A DNA stretch of 64,000 nucleotides from Dactylorhiza incarnata (taxonomy: Eukaryota > Streptophyta > Magnoliopsida > Asparagales > Orchidaceae). The DNA is taken from the NCBI GenBank assembly GCA_033032865.1, contig JAWHQI010000229.1:744001-808000 (forward strand). Direction: 5' to 3'. The first letter of the stretch is position 1. Each line of letters starts with the position of its first letter. The notes under the pieces were generated by a model. The model was not told where the DNA came from. It made no database searches and saw only the letters and a program-made list of their open reading frames with translations. A program made the translations under genes and the position numbers. Below are positions 10,205-19,520 of the stretch, in pieces.

Positions 10205-11046
10205 GTACGTTAAGATCTTCAATTATATTTTTGGGTGATTATATATTACATCTAAGTTTCTCAAGTTTAGTACTATAGCTTTAGGGACTTTTTTTAAAAA
10301 AACTTTATAAAGAAAAAGTGTTCTTCTAAAGGTTCTTTATGCTCCCTTCATGGAATAAATAGTTTAATATATATAATGTCATTTACCTTGTCATTTTCTA
10401 TTCGTTTGGTGTCTCTCCAGAATATCAGAGCTGGCTAGAATTGCCTCTTTCCTTAATGTTGGCGGCGGCTGTCCCTCAAATAGCAATATTACCTTTATCA
10501 AACTTAATTATGATGGATTTACTGCAGAAACTTAACACCAGAAAAGTACAAATGTATTTTTTTAAATTTAAAGTTTTTATAATAAAATTTAAAAGTTAAC
10601 AACCTTTCTTGGAAAGTAGGGAGACCAATATTACCAAACACGGGGACCTAAAGTTAACAATCTATTGTAATTGATTCGTGTGTATCTTCATAATATCTGC
10701 TAAAAACTAAATTCAAACTATTTTGTTTCTGTTAATTGGTTTAGTGGATTGTACTATCTTTCAGAGTTTATTTTGGGTCCATGTGGGCTGGCTGCAGCTG
10801 TTTATAAAGTCAGTTGTGTATTTGCTATGGTAAACGCAGCTCAAACTATTTGAGGGTTGATCGTGGCCAAAAAGCCGTGTTTGCTGTTTGGTGGGTGCTG
10901 TGTGAGTACAGTTTTCTGCCAAATGACAAATGATAAATTTTTAAATCTAAGAACCATAGCTGTAAAATGTCCGCTTGCAATTAAAATCAAGTCCTGTATA
11001 AAAAACATCTAAATATCATGGCTACAAACATATGATGATGTGAAGT
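10205..11046. other. Host DNA left of the retrotransposon array
   Basis: AT-rich sequence with no recognisable gene. It begins with the GTACGT donor of the DUF632 exon and continues to the gypsy target site. Nothing resembling the next DUF632 exon was found. Confidence 0.5.
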
Positions 11047-11051
11047 AGAAG
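11047..11051. other. Gypsy-2 target-site duplication, left copy (AGAAG)
   Basis: AGAAG directly left of LTR1. The same five bases follow LTR5 (49048-49052) and each internal LTR. This fixes the outer limits of the original insertion. Confidence 0.85.
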
Positions 11052-12286
11052 TGATGTAGGGTAGGCTGTGAAGTGAACTCCTAGAATGCACGCTAGTGGT
11101 GAGTGGGGTTAACTCTCAATTACCTAATGATTTAATGCATGCAATATTTGTAATCAGGCGCCACAATTAATAAAAGCAATTGAATAACATAAGTGACAAC
11201 ATCAATCCATAAACAAAGCAAAGTAATTTTCTTATGACTTAAAGCGATGGCTTTTCTCCGCACGGAAGGCCAGAGCAAGCGCGCGGCGATTCAATCCTTC
11301 CTGCAGTTAGAGATCTCATGGAGCAAATAACTAACTGTAGGCCCAAACAAGCAGGTAATAATCACACCATAACAATGTTTCAACGCCAATAGCCAATACA
11401 AAGCACAACACAAAATATGAAATATATTAGGGCTGCTGTAATTTAGGGCAAAATCTGAAGTTTAGAGGAGAACTAGGGCTTTCCGGGTAGTGGTGGACTG
11501 GATCGGGTAAGGGGAGGGTCGAATGGGGAGTGGGAGGGTTGGATCGGGTTGACGAAGGGCTGGATCTGGGCTGAATTGGCCAAATCTGGGCAGATCTAAA
11601 GGGGACGGGGTGCTGGGAGGTGGTTCCACGGGTTGGGGGGGGTGCTGGCAACAAATCTGGGAGGGGGACGGGGGTTTACGACCTGTAGATGAGGGGGGGG
11701 GGGGGGACTGAGAGAGGGTGGCGGCAGGGTGGGGGGCTGTCGAAATTTGGTGGAGGAGGGGTGGCTGCTTCCAAATCTGAGAGGGGAGGGGGCCGTTTGC
11801 AAGGAACCGGTGAGGGGCGGGCGGGTTGCAGGAAAACAAAGGGGGAATAGTGTCGGTGGGATGGAATACAAGTGAGGAGGGGCGGCTAGGGATGTAGATG
11901 AAGGAGAACACGAAGGAAACAAGATAACTTACCCAAGGAGTCGTCAACGAGGTGTTCCACAGAGTCGGCACCGCGGAGATCATTGGAAATGAGGAAGAAC
12001 TTCTCCAAATTTCAGCAACTCAGAAATACAACAGCTCTAAATGTTTATTTATAAGAAAACAGGATTAGGGCAACCGAAATCGACGACTATGATTGGCCGG
12101 CGGTTTCGGGGCCTTAAGTACATGAAATAAGAATCGAAATACATAATGTTATATATGAAAAGACACCAGAACAGCGAGCCGGACGCATCCGCGGTGGCGG
12201 ATCGCCGGTTCGATCAAGTCCTCTTGCGTGAATAAAAGAAAGTGGGGTCCGCCATGCGCCGAGTCGTGCCAGATGGTCCCCCATCA
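11052..12286 (-). repeat. Gypsy-2 LTR1, the original 3' LTR (1235 bp)
   Basis: Plus-strand ends TGATG (11052) and CATCA (12286). It is bounded on the left by AGAAG and on the right by the polypurine tract. A minus-strand TATA box (CTTATAAATAA) lies at 12045-12055. It differs from LTR2-5 at many sites (roughly ten in the first 200 bp), so it diverged long before the array formed. A G-rich block spans about 11500-11880. Confidence 0.92.
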
Positions 12287-12296
12287 ACTCCCCCTG
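12287..12296 (-). other. Gypsy-2 polypurine tract
   Basis: Minus-strand CAGGGGGAGT immediately before the 3' LTR; the purine primer for plus-strand DNA synthesis. It survives only here. The other three interiors lost it when the tandem junction formed. Confidence 0.8.
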
Positions 12297-14085
12297 ACTG
12301 AAAAGCCTTCATCTCTGATGAATGAGAGACGATCATATGATAGTCAAAGTCCAGGGGCGAGTCGATCAAGCTCTGCAACAGCAATTCAGGTGTCGTCGGT
12401 GAAAGGTCGTCCACGCCAGCGAACCAAGTAGCAACACACAAGACCGTTCGTAGAGGGGACGTATTCATGCACAATGATCTCAGTGATATGCTCATCACTC
12501 AACATTCTAGGAGGAAGATCTGGTAGAATCTGTGGTGTCACGGATGAAGCTAGTGGAGACGGAATCCCGGGTAGGTTGGGGTCATATGTGGGCTGAGCTG
12601 GGGATAATGACTGTGGTGGCAAAAGCTCGGACATAAGCTGGGTGGAGGGGGGTGAAAGCGGTGGTATTGGCTCGGCAGGGCCACCCATGTAGGGATCAGA
12701 ATACTCATGAGGTGCAAAGTATGACGTCAGGTCCTCAACATTGAGTACGGGATGGATACACATGCTCGCAGGAATGTCCAGCTCATAAGTATTTGGCCCG
12801 ATCTGTCTCAGGAGTGTGTAGGGACCGATTCGCCTAGCGCTTAGCTTCTTAGCAGGCCCCTGAGGGAGCCTCTCAGTGCAGACTCTTACCATCACATGTT
12901 CACCTACCAGAAAAATCCTTTCTCGCCTATGTTTATCCGCAGACTCCTTATAATATTCATTGCTTGAATTAATTTTGCGCCTAACTGACTCATGCAACTC
13001 ATGCAAATGACGTGCAAAGGACTCAACAGTCTCAGTAGGGCATGACTCAATTGGGACAGGGATAAGATCAATAGGCTTCCTGGGGTCGTAACCAGACACT
13101 ATATGAAACGGACTAAACCCTGTAGACCTATTGATGGAACTGTTGTATGCAAACTCTGCGACAGGGAGCACCGAGTCCCAACTAGATGCATGCTCTCCTA
13201 CTAGACACCTCAGTAAATTGCCTAGTCTTCTATTCACTATCTCAGTCTGACCGTCCGTCTGAGGGTGGTAAGCGGATGAAAACTTTAGGGTAGTCCCGGT
13301 GTTTCACCACAAGGTCTTCCAGAAATAGCTAACGAATCTCACGTCCCGGTCAGACACAATGGATTTCGGGAGGCCGTATAATCTTAAGACGCCACTAATA
13401 AATAAGGCCGCGATGTGGGGGGCATCGACGGTCTTGCTACACGCAATGAAGTGAGCCATCTTAGAGAACCGGTCAACTACAACGAAGATCGAATCGTACT
13501 TCCTCAGGGTGCGGGGGAGTCCGAGTATAAAATCCATGCTAATGTCCTCCCAAGGACGGTGGGGAACGGGTAATTGGGTATACAAATCAGTGTTCTGCCT
13601 CGTACCCTTGGCCGTTTGACAGATACGCAGTATCGCACTACGCGGGCTACATCCTTCTTCAGGCTCGGCCAATAGAAACGGTCATCGACAATAGCAATCG
13701 ACTTGTCTCTCTCGAAATGGCCGGCGACACCGCCCGCGTGTAACTCCCACACCAAATAGTCTCGATATGAGGTCCTTTGTACGCATAGGCGGGAGCCCCA
13801 AAATAGATATCCATCGATAATCCGAGGGATCCGGAGGGTCGCTCGATAGCGCGGTGTATGTCTCACTAAAGTCCGGACAGGTGGGGTAGTCCGTGATCAA
13901 TCTCTCGAACCCGTCCACTCGGGCTCTCATCGTCTGCAAGAGTGTAACTCGACGGCTTAGTGCATCCGCGAGCTTGTTCTCAACACCTGCACGGTGTTTG
14001 AGAACATAGTGAAACTCCTGTAAATACTCTACCCACTTGGCGTGTCTATGTCCTAACTTGCGCTGCGAGTCTAGGTAACGTCTCG
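12297..14085 (-). pseudogene. Unit 1 Gypsy-2 pol remnant: RNase H tail, integrase, chromodomain
   Basis: Read right to left. RNase H tail SQRKLGHRHAKWVEYLQEF with ENKLADALSRR (14085-13900); integrase zinc finger (HAGGVAGHF, then RYC and RICQ); catalytic core [10 protein letters not shown] and [40 protein letters not shown]; then chromodomain VCCYLVRWRGRPFTDDT (about 12380-12440). A one-base loss near 13630 shifts frame in the zinc finger, TGA at 13304-13306 interrupts the core, and another TGA ends the chromodomain after FTDDT. In intact chromoviruses the integrase joins cDNA to the genome and the chromodomain biases target choice. Protease and RT are absent. Confidence 0.85.
12386..13303 (-). 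CDS. Unit 1 Gypsy-2 integrase C-terminal part with chromodomain (open fragment)
   Basis: The open stretch after the in-frame TGA at 13304. The annotated-length reading from Met at 13237 gives 283 residues: integrase C-terminal domain (NRRLGNLLRCLVGEHA, AFAYNS-like core tail, RIGPYTLLRQIG), a Pro/Ser-rich linker, then a chromodomain start (EIIVHEYVPS, CCYLVRWRGRPF). This is the only unit with chromodomain sequence; units 2-4 swap it for a host-encoded tail. Probably not translated as such. Confidence 0.55.
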   Translation of the reverse strand, partial: NTGTTLKFSSAYHPQTDGQTEIVNRRLGNLLRCLVGEHASSWDSVLPVAEFAYNSSINRSTGFSPFHIVSGYDPRKPIDLIPVPIESCPTETVESFARHLHELHESVRRKINSSNEYYKESADKHRRERIFLVGEHVMVRVCTERLPQGPAKKLSARRIGPYTLLRQIGPNTYELDIPASMCIHPVLNVEDLTSYFAPHEYSDPYMGGPAEPIPPLSPPSTQLMSELLPPQSLSPAQPTYDPNLPGIPSPLASSVTPQILPDLPPRMLSDEHITEIIVHEYVPSTNGLVCCYLVRWRGRPFTDDT

Positions 14086-14650
14086 AGGCGGTGAGGAATC
14101 TGCGCTCTCCGAATCTCAGATCGGAGACCGACCTTAAATCGAGCGGCGGCGGCAATAGGCTCCTTAGAAATATCACTCCTAACGACAAGCTCGTCGAAGC
14201 GAGCCATATAATCAGCGACGAAAAGTGTTCCCGGTCGTAAGTTCTGTAGCTGATCAAGCAGCTGATCTCGGTAAGAGGCAGAGAGGTATTTGTCTTTCAA
14301 CCTTTGCTTCATATCATCCCATCGGGGATTCGGGTGATATGATAGTAACCATCCCTTTCTATCACCCTCTCTACACTAATCCAGAACACCTTAGTCTGCC
14401 CGTCCAACTTCATTTTAGTGAAGCGGACACATCGCTCGTCACTCATGTCATACCACTCAAAATAGTGGTCCATAACGAGGAGCCAGTCGCTGAAGGCTTT
14501 CAGATCAAAGCGGCCATCGAATGAAGGGGCATCGATGCGTATGCGTCTGATGACGTCATACTAATGCTGGTAACCGCTTCTGCGCGGTTCCGGGTAATCC
14601 TCATAGTACTCATCCTGGGCGTAATCACGCCGAATGGGCAGGGATACACG
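14086..14650 (-). pseudogene. Unit 1 Gypsy-2 gag, C-terminal portion
   Basis: Continuation of gag left of the Copia-B insertion: an acidic/Tyr-rich stretch (DEYYEDYPEPRRSGY), IDAPSFDGRFDLKAFSDW, DHYFEWYDMSDERC, MKLDGQTKVFW, then MKQRLKDKYLSASYRDQLL, RPGTLFVADYMARFDEL and ARFKVGLRSEIRR. It then runs straight into RNase H sequence near 14085-14120, so the zinc knuckle, protease, RT and most of RNase H are missing. Stops and a frame change near 14310 break it. Confidence 0.8.
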
Positions 14651-14655
14651 CTCTC
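14651..14655. other. Copia-B target-site duplication, left copy (CTCTC), unit 1
   Basis: CTCTC immediately left of the Copia-B 3' LTR; the partner is 19674-19678. The pair lies within gypsy gag and also appears in units 2-4. Confidence 0.85.
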
Positions 14656-14808
14656 AATTAAATGAAAAGGAATAATGATACATTTATTCATCCTCAAGGG
14701 GAATATATATAGGAGATATACAAAGAGAGCTAAAGTAATCCCGCAATATGGGACTAAACCTACAAACACCATATACAAATATACAAACAATAAGGACAGA
14801 CGCCAATA
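14656..14808 (-). repeat. Copia-B 3' LTR, unit 1 (153 bp)
   Basis: Runs from AATTAAATG to GCCAATA on the plus strand. Contains a minus-strand TATA-like CCTATATATATTCC at about 14701-14714. Very short for a copia LTR. The end points are fixed by the CTCTC duplication and by comparison with the 5' LTR. Confidence 0.9.
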
Positions 14809-14817
14809 CTCCCCCTC
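14809..14817 (-). other. Copia-B polypurine tract, unit 1
   Basis: Minus-strand GAGGGGGAG directly before the 3' LTR; it overlaps the last bases of the pol frame (stop 14816-14818). Confidence 0.85.
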
Positions 14818-17800
14818 AAGCTGGCGCGAAGAGATCAAGTAAGCCCAGCTTGCCACAAGTAGAGAGAAGACGGGTATGCCCAACGGCCTTGGTGAAGGCA
14901 TCAGCAATCTGCTCAACGGAGGGAACATAGGACACGTCGAGTGTCCCTGAACGTATGTGCTCCCTGAGAAAGTGAATATCAACCTCAATATGCTTAGTCC
15001 GCTCATGCAAGACAGAGTCGGATGCAAGCATAAGAGCAGACTGGTTGTCGCAAGCAAGGGTCGACGAACCAGATGGAGGAAAGCCGAGCTCAGTCAGGAG
15101 AGTACGCAACCAGATGAGCTCAGTGGCGCCATGGGCCATAGCCCGGTACTCTGCTTCAGCAGAAGAGCGGGAGACAACACTCTGCTTCTTGCTCTTCCAG
15201 GAAATAAGATTGTCACCATAGAAAGTGCACATCCCTGAAGTGGAACGCCGATCAGTGAGGGAACCAGCATAATCAGAATCAGTGTAACAGGAGAGACCAG
15301 GCGATGAAGATGAGCGGTAGAAGAGCCCAAGACCAGGAGATCCCTTTAAGTAGTGGAGGATCCGAAAAGCAGCTTCTAGGTGAGAAGTACGGGGAGCATG
15401 CATGAACTGGCTGACCACACTCACAGCAAAGCTAATGTCAGGACCAGTGTTGGTCAGATAGATAAGTCGGCCAACAAGATGCTGATATCTGCCTGGCTCA
15501 GGGAGAGGATCACCAGACTCAGCATGTAAGCGGTGGTTCGGATCCATGGGTGTAGACACAGGAGAGCACCCAAGAAGGCCAGTATCACTCAAGAGGTCGA
15601 GTGTATACTTGCGCTGAGACAAGGAGATCCCCTGCTGAGATCTGGCAACCTCAATCCCGAGAAAGTACTTCAAAGGCCCCAAATCCTTAACTTCAAATGC
15701 CTTCTGAAGCACACCCTTGATCTGAAGAATCCCAGAGCAGTCGTCCCCAGTAAGAATGATATCATCAACATAGACAAGAATAATAACCTTACGACCATCC
15801 ACAGCTGTCCGAATAAAGCACGTGTGGTCGGCTTGGCACCTGGTGAACCCACTCTGAAGCACAACGGTACCAAACCGCTCAAACCACGCTCGAGGGGACT
15901 GCTTCAGTCCATACAAGGACTTCTGCAAAAGACAAACACGGCCCAAATACTCCCCCTGAAGCTTGTAACCAGGTGGGGGGTCCATATAGACTTCCTCAAC
16001 AAGGGTGCCATTGAGGAAGGCATTCTTCACGTCCAGCTGATGAAGAGGCCACCCATGGTTGGCGGCGAGAGAAACAAGAAGGCGAACAGTGGACAGCTTG
16101 GCCACCGGGGCAAAGGTCATGCCATAATCCCCAGGAGTTTGAGTGAAGCCCTTTGCGACAAGGCGGGCCTTGTACCGGTCTAGAGAACCGTCAGCATTAT
16201 ACTTGACGGTGTAAACCCAACGACAACCCACAGTTTTTCGACCTACGGGAAGAGGAACCAAACGCCAAGTACCAGCCTGCTGTAGGGCAGACATCTCGGC
16301 CTCCATGGCCGCCACCCACTCAGGATGTCGGAACGCCTCCGCCATCGAACTCGGGACTCTGATCTGGTCGGTAGCAGTCAGAAAAGCTCTGTAACCCTGT
16401 GAAAGACGCTGGTAGGACACATAGCTAGCCACAGGATGGTCAGTAACACAAGAACGCTTACCCTTGCGAAGTGCAATGGGTAAGTCAGAGGATGGAAGAA
16501 CATCACCTGCCAGAGGAGATGGCACACGGTCCGGTGAGCTGGGCGCAACCAGTGAATCTCGAAGTATGGGGTGGATATGTGACAACCCGCGGGGACCACG
16601 GGTGTATGTCTGACAAGGACGAGAGTCGTGCATCGGAGCAAGGGGAATAGGATCCGGCTGTGGTGGGGCAGAAGGAACAGGAGCTGGATCCGCCCCATAG
16701 AAAGGGATATCCTCAAAGAACGCAACATCTCGGGAGTGATAAGTCTTGCGAGAAGAGGGGTCAAAACACCGATATCCCTTTGAAGAGGAGGAGTATCCAA
16801 TAAATAGGCAGCGAATAGCTTTGTCATCAAGTTTTGTCCGAGTCAGACTTCGGTCCTGGACAAAGCAAACACAGCCAAACACGCGGAGTGGAAGAGGAAA
16901 CAGAGGACGGTGGGGAGATAGAAGACTGATAGGGACACGGCCCGCTAGAGGCTGAGAAGGCAGACGGTTAACTAAGAAGGTTCCCGTGAGGAGGGCTGCA
17001 CTCCAAAACGACTTGGGAACGTGAGAGCCACGAAGAAGACACCGGGTTACATTCAGGAGATGACGATTCTTTCGTTCAGCCAGTCCATTCTGTTCTGGTG
17101 TATAAGGGCAGGAGAATTGGTGAAGGGTTCCTTGGCTAGCAAGGAAAGCAGAAAAAGAGGATGAAGTATACTCCCCCCCGTTATCGGAGCGATGGACCCG
17201 AATACAGGAGGAGAACTGAGTCTGAACCATACAAGTAAACTGAGTATATAAAGCAAGTACGTTAGATTTGGCACGCATAAGATAAACCCAACAACGAGTA
17301 AAATCATCTATAAAAGTAACAAAATACCGAAATCCATCATAAGAAACAACTGGGGCAGGTCCCCAAACATCTGAGTGAATGATATCAAACGGAGCTGAAC
17401 TACGAGAGACAGATACAGGATATGAAGTGCGTGTGTGTTTACTAAGTTGACACACATCACACTGAAAAGAGTTCTCAAACGAGACACCCGGAAAAAGAGA
17501 CGATACAACTTGAGGACTCGCATGCCCCAATCTGGCATGCCATAGGGCAGGAGAGGTAGCAACAACAACAATGGATGGTGGTGAGGGACATGGTGAAAGA
17601 GGTGGGAGCTCCAGCTGGTAAAGCCCGTCGCGCTCACGGCCGTAGCCAAAAGTCCTCCTCGTGGTCAGGTCCTGAAAAACACAGCCAGAAGGAAAAAATG
17701 TCACCGAGCAGTTCATTGAACGAGTTAGCTGACTAACAGAAAGAAGATTTAAAGCAAGCTTGGGAACATGAAGAACTGAACCCAAGGCGAGGGAGGGTGA

Positions 17801-18100
17801 CAGAGAAACTGTGCCCCGGTGAAGGCTAGGGGTCACAGAGCCATCGGCCAGGCGAACCTGCCGATGGGCGCTCGAAGACTCAAGAGAAGAGAACAAACTT
17901 GTCTCACCAGTCATGTGGTCAGTAGCACCAGAGTCAATCACCCAGGGAGAGGGGGACCCCTCTTGAGTGACATGAAAGGCCGTCGGTGTACCTGACGCAG
18001 AGGCGGAAGCTGGCAATGGTGAGGTCGTGTGTGGCTGCTGTAAAGCTGGAAACAGAGACTGCTGCTGTAGTTGAGACTGAACCTGCTGCACTTGAGTCAT
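14816..18100 (-). CDS. Copia-B Pol polyprotein (PR-INT-RT-RH), unit 1
   Basis: 1094 residues from the first Met after the amber codon. Protease DSGA at 56-59. Integrase HHCC H188, H193, C214, C217 and catalytic D244, D306, E342 with 35 residues between the last two. RT first Asp D690 (QLDVKNAFLNG), catalytic YVDD 777-780. RNase H acidic residues about D941 (TDSDYAG), E984 (SSAEAEYRAM), D1018 and D1041. The order INT-RT defines Ty1/copia. Each catalytic residue is present. Private to this unit: His303 beside catalytic Asp306 where units 2-4 have the usual Leu, loss of an Ala-Pro pair near 473, V619 and H874. The frame is continuous with gag apart from TAG at 18152, so the true N-terminus should derive from a Gag-Pol precursor. 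Confidence 0.9.
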   Translation of the reverse strand: MTQVQQVQSQLQQQSLFPALQQPHTTSPLPASASASGTPTAFHVTQEGSPSPWVIDSGATDHMTGETSLFSSLESSSAHRQVRLADGSVTPSLHRGTVSLSPSLALGSVLHVPKLALNLLSVSQLTRSMNCSVTFFPSGCVFQDLTTRRTFGYGRERDGLYQLELPPLSPCPSPPSIVVVATSPALWHARLGHASPQVVSSLFPGVSFENSFQCDVCQLSKHTRTSYPVSVSRSSAPFDIIHSDVWGPAPVVSYDGFRYFVTFIDDFTRCWVYLMRAKSNVLALYTQFTCMVQTQFSSCIRVHRSDNGGEYTSSSFSAFLASQGTLHQFSCPYTPEQNGLAERKNRHLLNVTRCLLRGSHVPKSFWSAALLTGTFLVNRLPSQPLAGRVPISLLSPHRPLFPLPLRVFGCVCFVQDRSLTRTKLDDKAIRCLFIGYSSSSKGYRCFDPSSRKTYHSRDVAFFEDIPFYGADPAPVPSAPPQPDPIPLAPMHDSRPCQTYTRGPRGLSHIHPILRDSLVAPSSPDRVPSPLAGDVLPSSDLPIALRKGKRSCVTDHPVASYVSYQRLSQGYRAFLTATDQIRVPSSMAEAFRHPEWVAAMEAEMSALQQAGTWRLVPLPVGRKTVGCRWVYTVKYNADGSLDRYKARLVAKGFTQTPGDYGMTFAPVAKLSTVRLLVSLAANHGWPLHQLDVKNAFLNGTLVEEVYMDPPPGYKLQGEYLGRVCLLQKSLYGLKQSPRAWFERFGTVVLQSGFTRCQADHTCFIRTAVDGRKVIILVYVDDIILTGDDCSGILQIKGVLQKAFEVKDLGPLKYFLGIEVARSQQGISLSQRKYTLDLLSDTGLLGCSPVSTPMDPNHRLHAESGDPLPEPGRYQHLVGRLIYLTNTGPDISFAVSVVSQFMHAPRTSHLEAAFRILHYLKGSPGLGLFYRSSSSPGLSCYTDSDYAGSLTDRRSTSGMCTFYGDNLISWKSKKQSVVSRSSAEAEYRAMAHGATELIWLRTLLTELGFPPSGSSTLACDNQSALMLASDSVLHERTKHIEVDIHFLREHIRSGTLDVSYVPSVEQIADAFTKAVGHTRLLSTCGKLGLLDLFAPA

Positions 18101-18151
18101 AAGCTGACTCCAGTCAGCGGACGGGGCCCCAGAAGAGGCAGAGTAACTAGG

Positions 18152-18154
18152 CTA
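18152..18154 (-). other. In-frame amber codon between Copia-B gag and pol, unit 1
   Basis: The gag frame ends GGGAAC-TAG-CCTAGT and pol continues in the same frame, with 17 sense codons before the first pol Met. Most plant copia elements have an uninterrupted gag-pol frame. The downstream context is not the CARYYA readthrough signal. The same codon occurs at 27353, 36556 and 45758. Confidence 0.85.
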
Positions 18155-19057
18155 GTTCCCAAAGTCTGAAGAAGTAGCAGCGACAGTACGAGTGGTAGAG
18201 GACTGCATCTGGCGAAGGTGGGGAAAGAGAGTCCAGCATCTGGCCTTCTCATGACCAGTTCGGAGGCAGTGCTGACACTGAACAGAGGCAAATGGGCTCC
18301 CGCGGCCGCCCCCGCGACCCTTAGGGGTAGAAGTACGCCCCCCTCGTACAGAAGACGTATGACCCGAAGCCAGGGCCATTTGGTCTGGGGAAGTGGCCGA
18401 GGTAGCAGTCAGGCGGGCCCGGCGCTCATGCTCCTCCACCATGGAATAGGCATCCAAAATATCAGGCAAGGGATTCATGCTGACAATCTGGACCCGAATA
18501 TGCTCAAACTCGGGTCTCAACCCCATCAGGAATTGGTAGGTCTCCCGCCTCTCCTGCCGCCGCTTGGCCACAAGTAGATCCTCAGGATGGGGAAAAGCAC
18601 TAAGGCGTTCAAGATCAGAAAGCTCCTGGAATCTCCCAGAGAGAAAGGTAAAGTACTCATGCACAGAACGGTCCCCCTGACGAGCTGAAGAAATCTCCTG
18701 GAAGACAGAATAAATTCGCGTATCCACACGGGTGTGACCGTAGGTACGGGTCAAGGCAGCCCAAAGAGACGGCACCGAATCAAAACGCATAAACTGCTCG
18801 TAAATGCGAGGCTCCATGGAGCATTGGAGCCATCCGAGGATCTTGAAATTTTCCGTGCGCCATTGACGGATAGCTTTTTTATCGTTTGCATCAGTAGGTT
18901 TGGGAACTCCATTAGGTTCAAGCCAATCAAGCTTGTCGTGTCCAGCAAGATGGACTCGCACGGAGTTGGACCAAGCAATAAAGTTCTTCTCATTGAGAAG
19001 GGATGTGGTGATGCGCCTGGCAAAACCCTCAGCGGAGCCGAGAGGAGAGGAATCCAT
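18152..19057 (-). CDS. Copia-B Gag, unit 1
   Basis: 301 residues from ATG 19055-19057. N-terminal copia gag fold (LNEKNFIAWSNSVRVHLAG, then WLQCSMEPRIYEQFM and SVHEYFTFLSGRFQEL), an Arg/Gly-rich basic segment at 236-255, and a zinc knuckle C261, C264, H269, C274 (CQHCLRTGHEKARC). Gag forms the particle and packages element RNA. The start is the first Met after the leader and matches the conserved domain start. R151 here is P151 in units 2-4. Confidence 0.88.
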   Translation of the reverse strand: MDSSPLGSAEGFARRITTSLLNEKNFIAWSNSVRVHLAGHDKLDWLEPNGVPKPTDANDKKAIRQWRTENFKILGWLQCSMEPRIYEQFMRFDSVPSLWAALTRTYGHTRVDTRIYSVFQEISSARQGDRSVHEYFTFLSGRFQELSDLERLSAFPHPEDLLVAKRRQERRETYQFLMGLRPEFEHIRVQIVSMNPLPDILDAYSMVEEHERRARLTATSATSPDQMALASGHTSSVRGGRTSTPKGRGGGRGSPFASVQCQHCLRTGHEKARCWTLFPHLRQMQSSTTRTVAATSSDFGN

Positions 19058-19509
19058 AAGTTCTCCTCAAAGAAAGGGTTGCAGATCACAGATCTGGCAA
19101 AAAACAGCGTGGAAGAAGACGTGCCGGTGGAAGAAGCCTGCGGGAGCGGTCGGCGCCGAACTGCTGCCCGAGGAAGATCACAGATCTGAGGAAGTCTGCG
19201 ACGAACTGCACGTGGAAGAACTGGAGCGGAGCGGAAGAACTGCTGCGCGTGGAAGAAGCGTGGAAGACACGAAAGAACTGCTGCGCGGAGCGGAAGAACT
19301 GCCGTGCGGAAGAACTGCTGTGGTCGACGCCGAACTGGAGCGGAGCGGAGAAGACGCGGGATCGCTATTAGGTCACGAAGAAGGCGCGGGACTCATCGGG
19401 AGAACCCGTGCGGAAGAACCTCTGCGCGTGGAAGATGCCAGCGGTCGACGCCGAACTGGAGCGGAACGGAGAAGAGCAGGATCGCTATTAGGTCACGGCG
19501 TGGACGCTC
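19058..19509 (-). repeat. Copia-B leader with internal direct repeats, unit 1
   Basis: About 450 bp between primer-binding site and gag ATG, purine-rich on the plus strand. Two long repeats starting GTCGACGCCGAACTGGAGCGG (19323-19380 and 19445-19502) lie 122 bp apart, each ending CTATTAGGTCACG. Shorter GCGGAAGAACTGCTG-type repeats fill the rest. The same leader is present in all units. Confidence 0.8.
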
Positions 19510-19520
19510 CTCTGATACCA
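19510..19520 (-). other. Copia-B primer-binding site, unit 1
   Basis: Minus-strand TGGTATCAGAG, touching the 5' LTR end (AATT) without spacer. Copies at 28711-28721, 37914-37924 and 47116-47126. Confidence 0.9.

Noticed and set aside
10431..10540. Second exon of the DUF632 gene after 10205
   Set aside because: A splice-acceptor-like CTCCAG exists, but the following codons do not match the expected conserved segment and soon reach stops.
11427..11983. Proline-rich frames of 75-173 aa in LTR1 and the matching LTR frames (20400-21137, 29605-30340, 38804-39542, 48006-48744)
   Set aside because: They are translations of the C-rich strand of the LTR (poly-G/GGGTGG blocks), differ in length with G-run length, and contain no domain.
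14662..14806. Copia-B LTR ends set at an internal TG/CA (TGAAAAGG...CGCCA)
   Set aside because: Identity between the two LTRs extends beyond these points on both sides and the CTCTC duplication fits only the longer limits.
15533..16183. 216-aa plus-strand frame repeated in each unit
   Set aside because: Lies antisense within the Copia-B RT region; it persists only because the coding strand is conserved.
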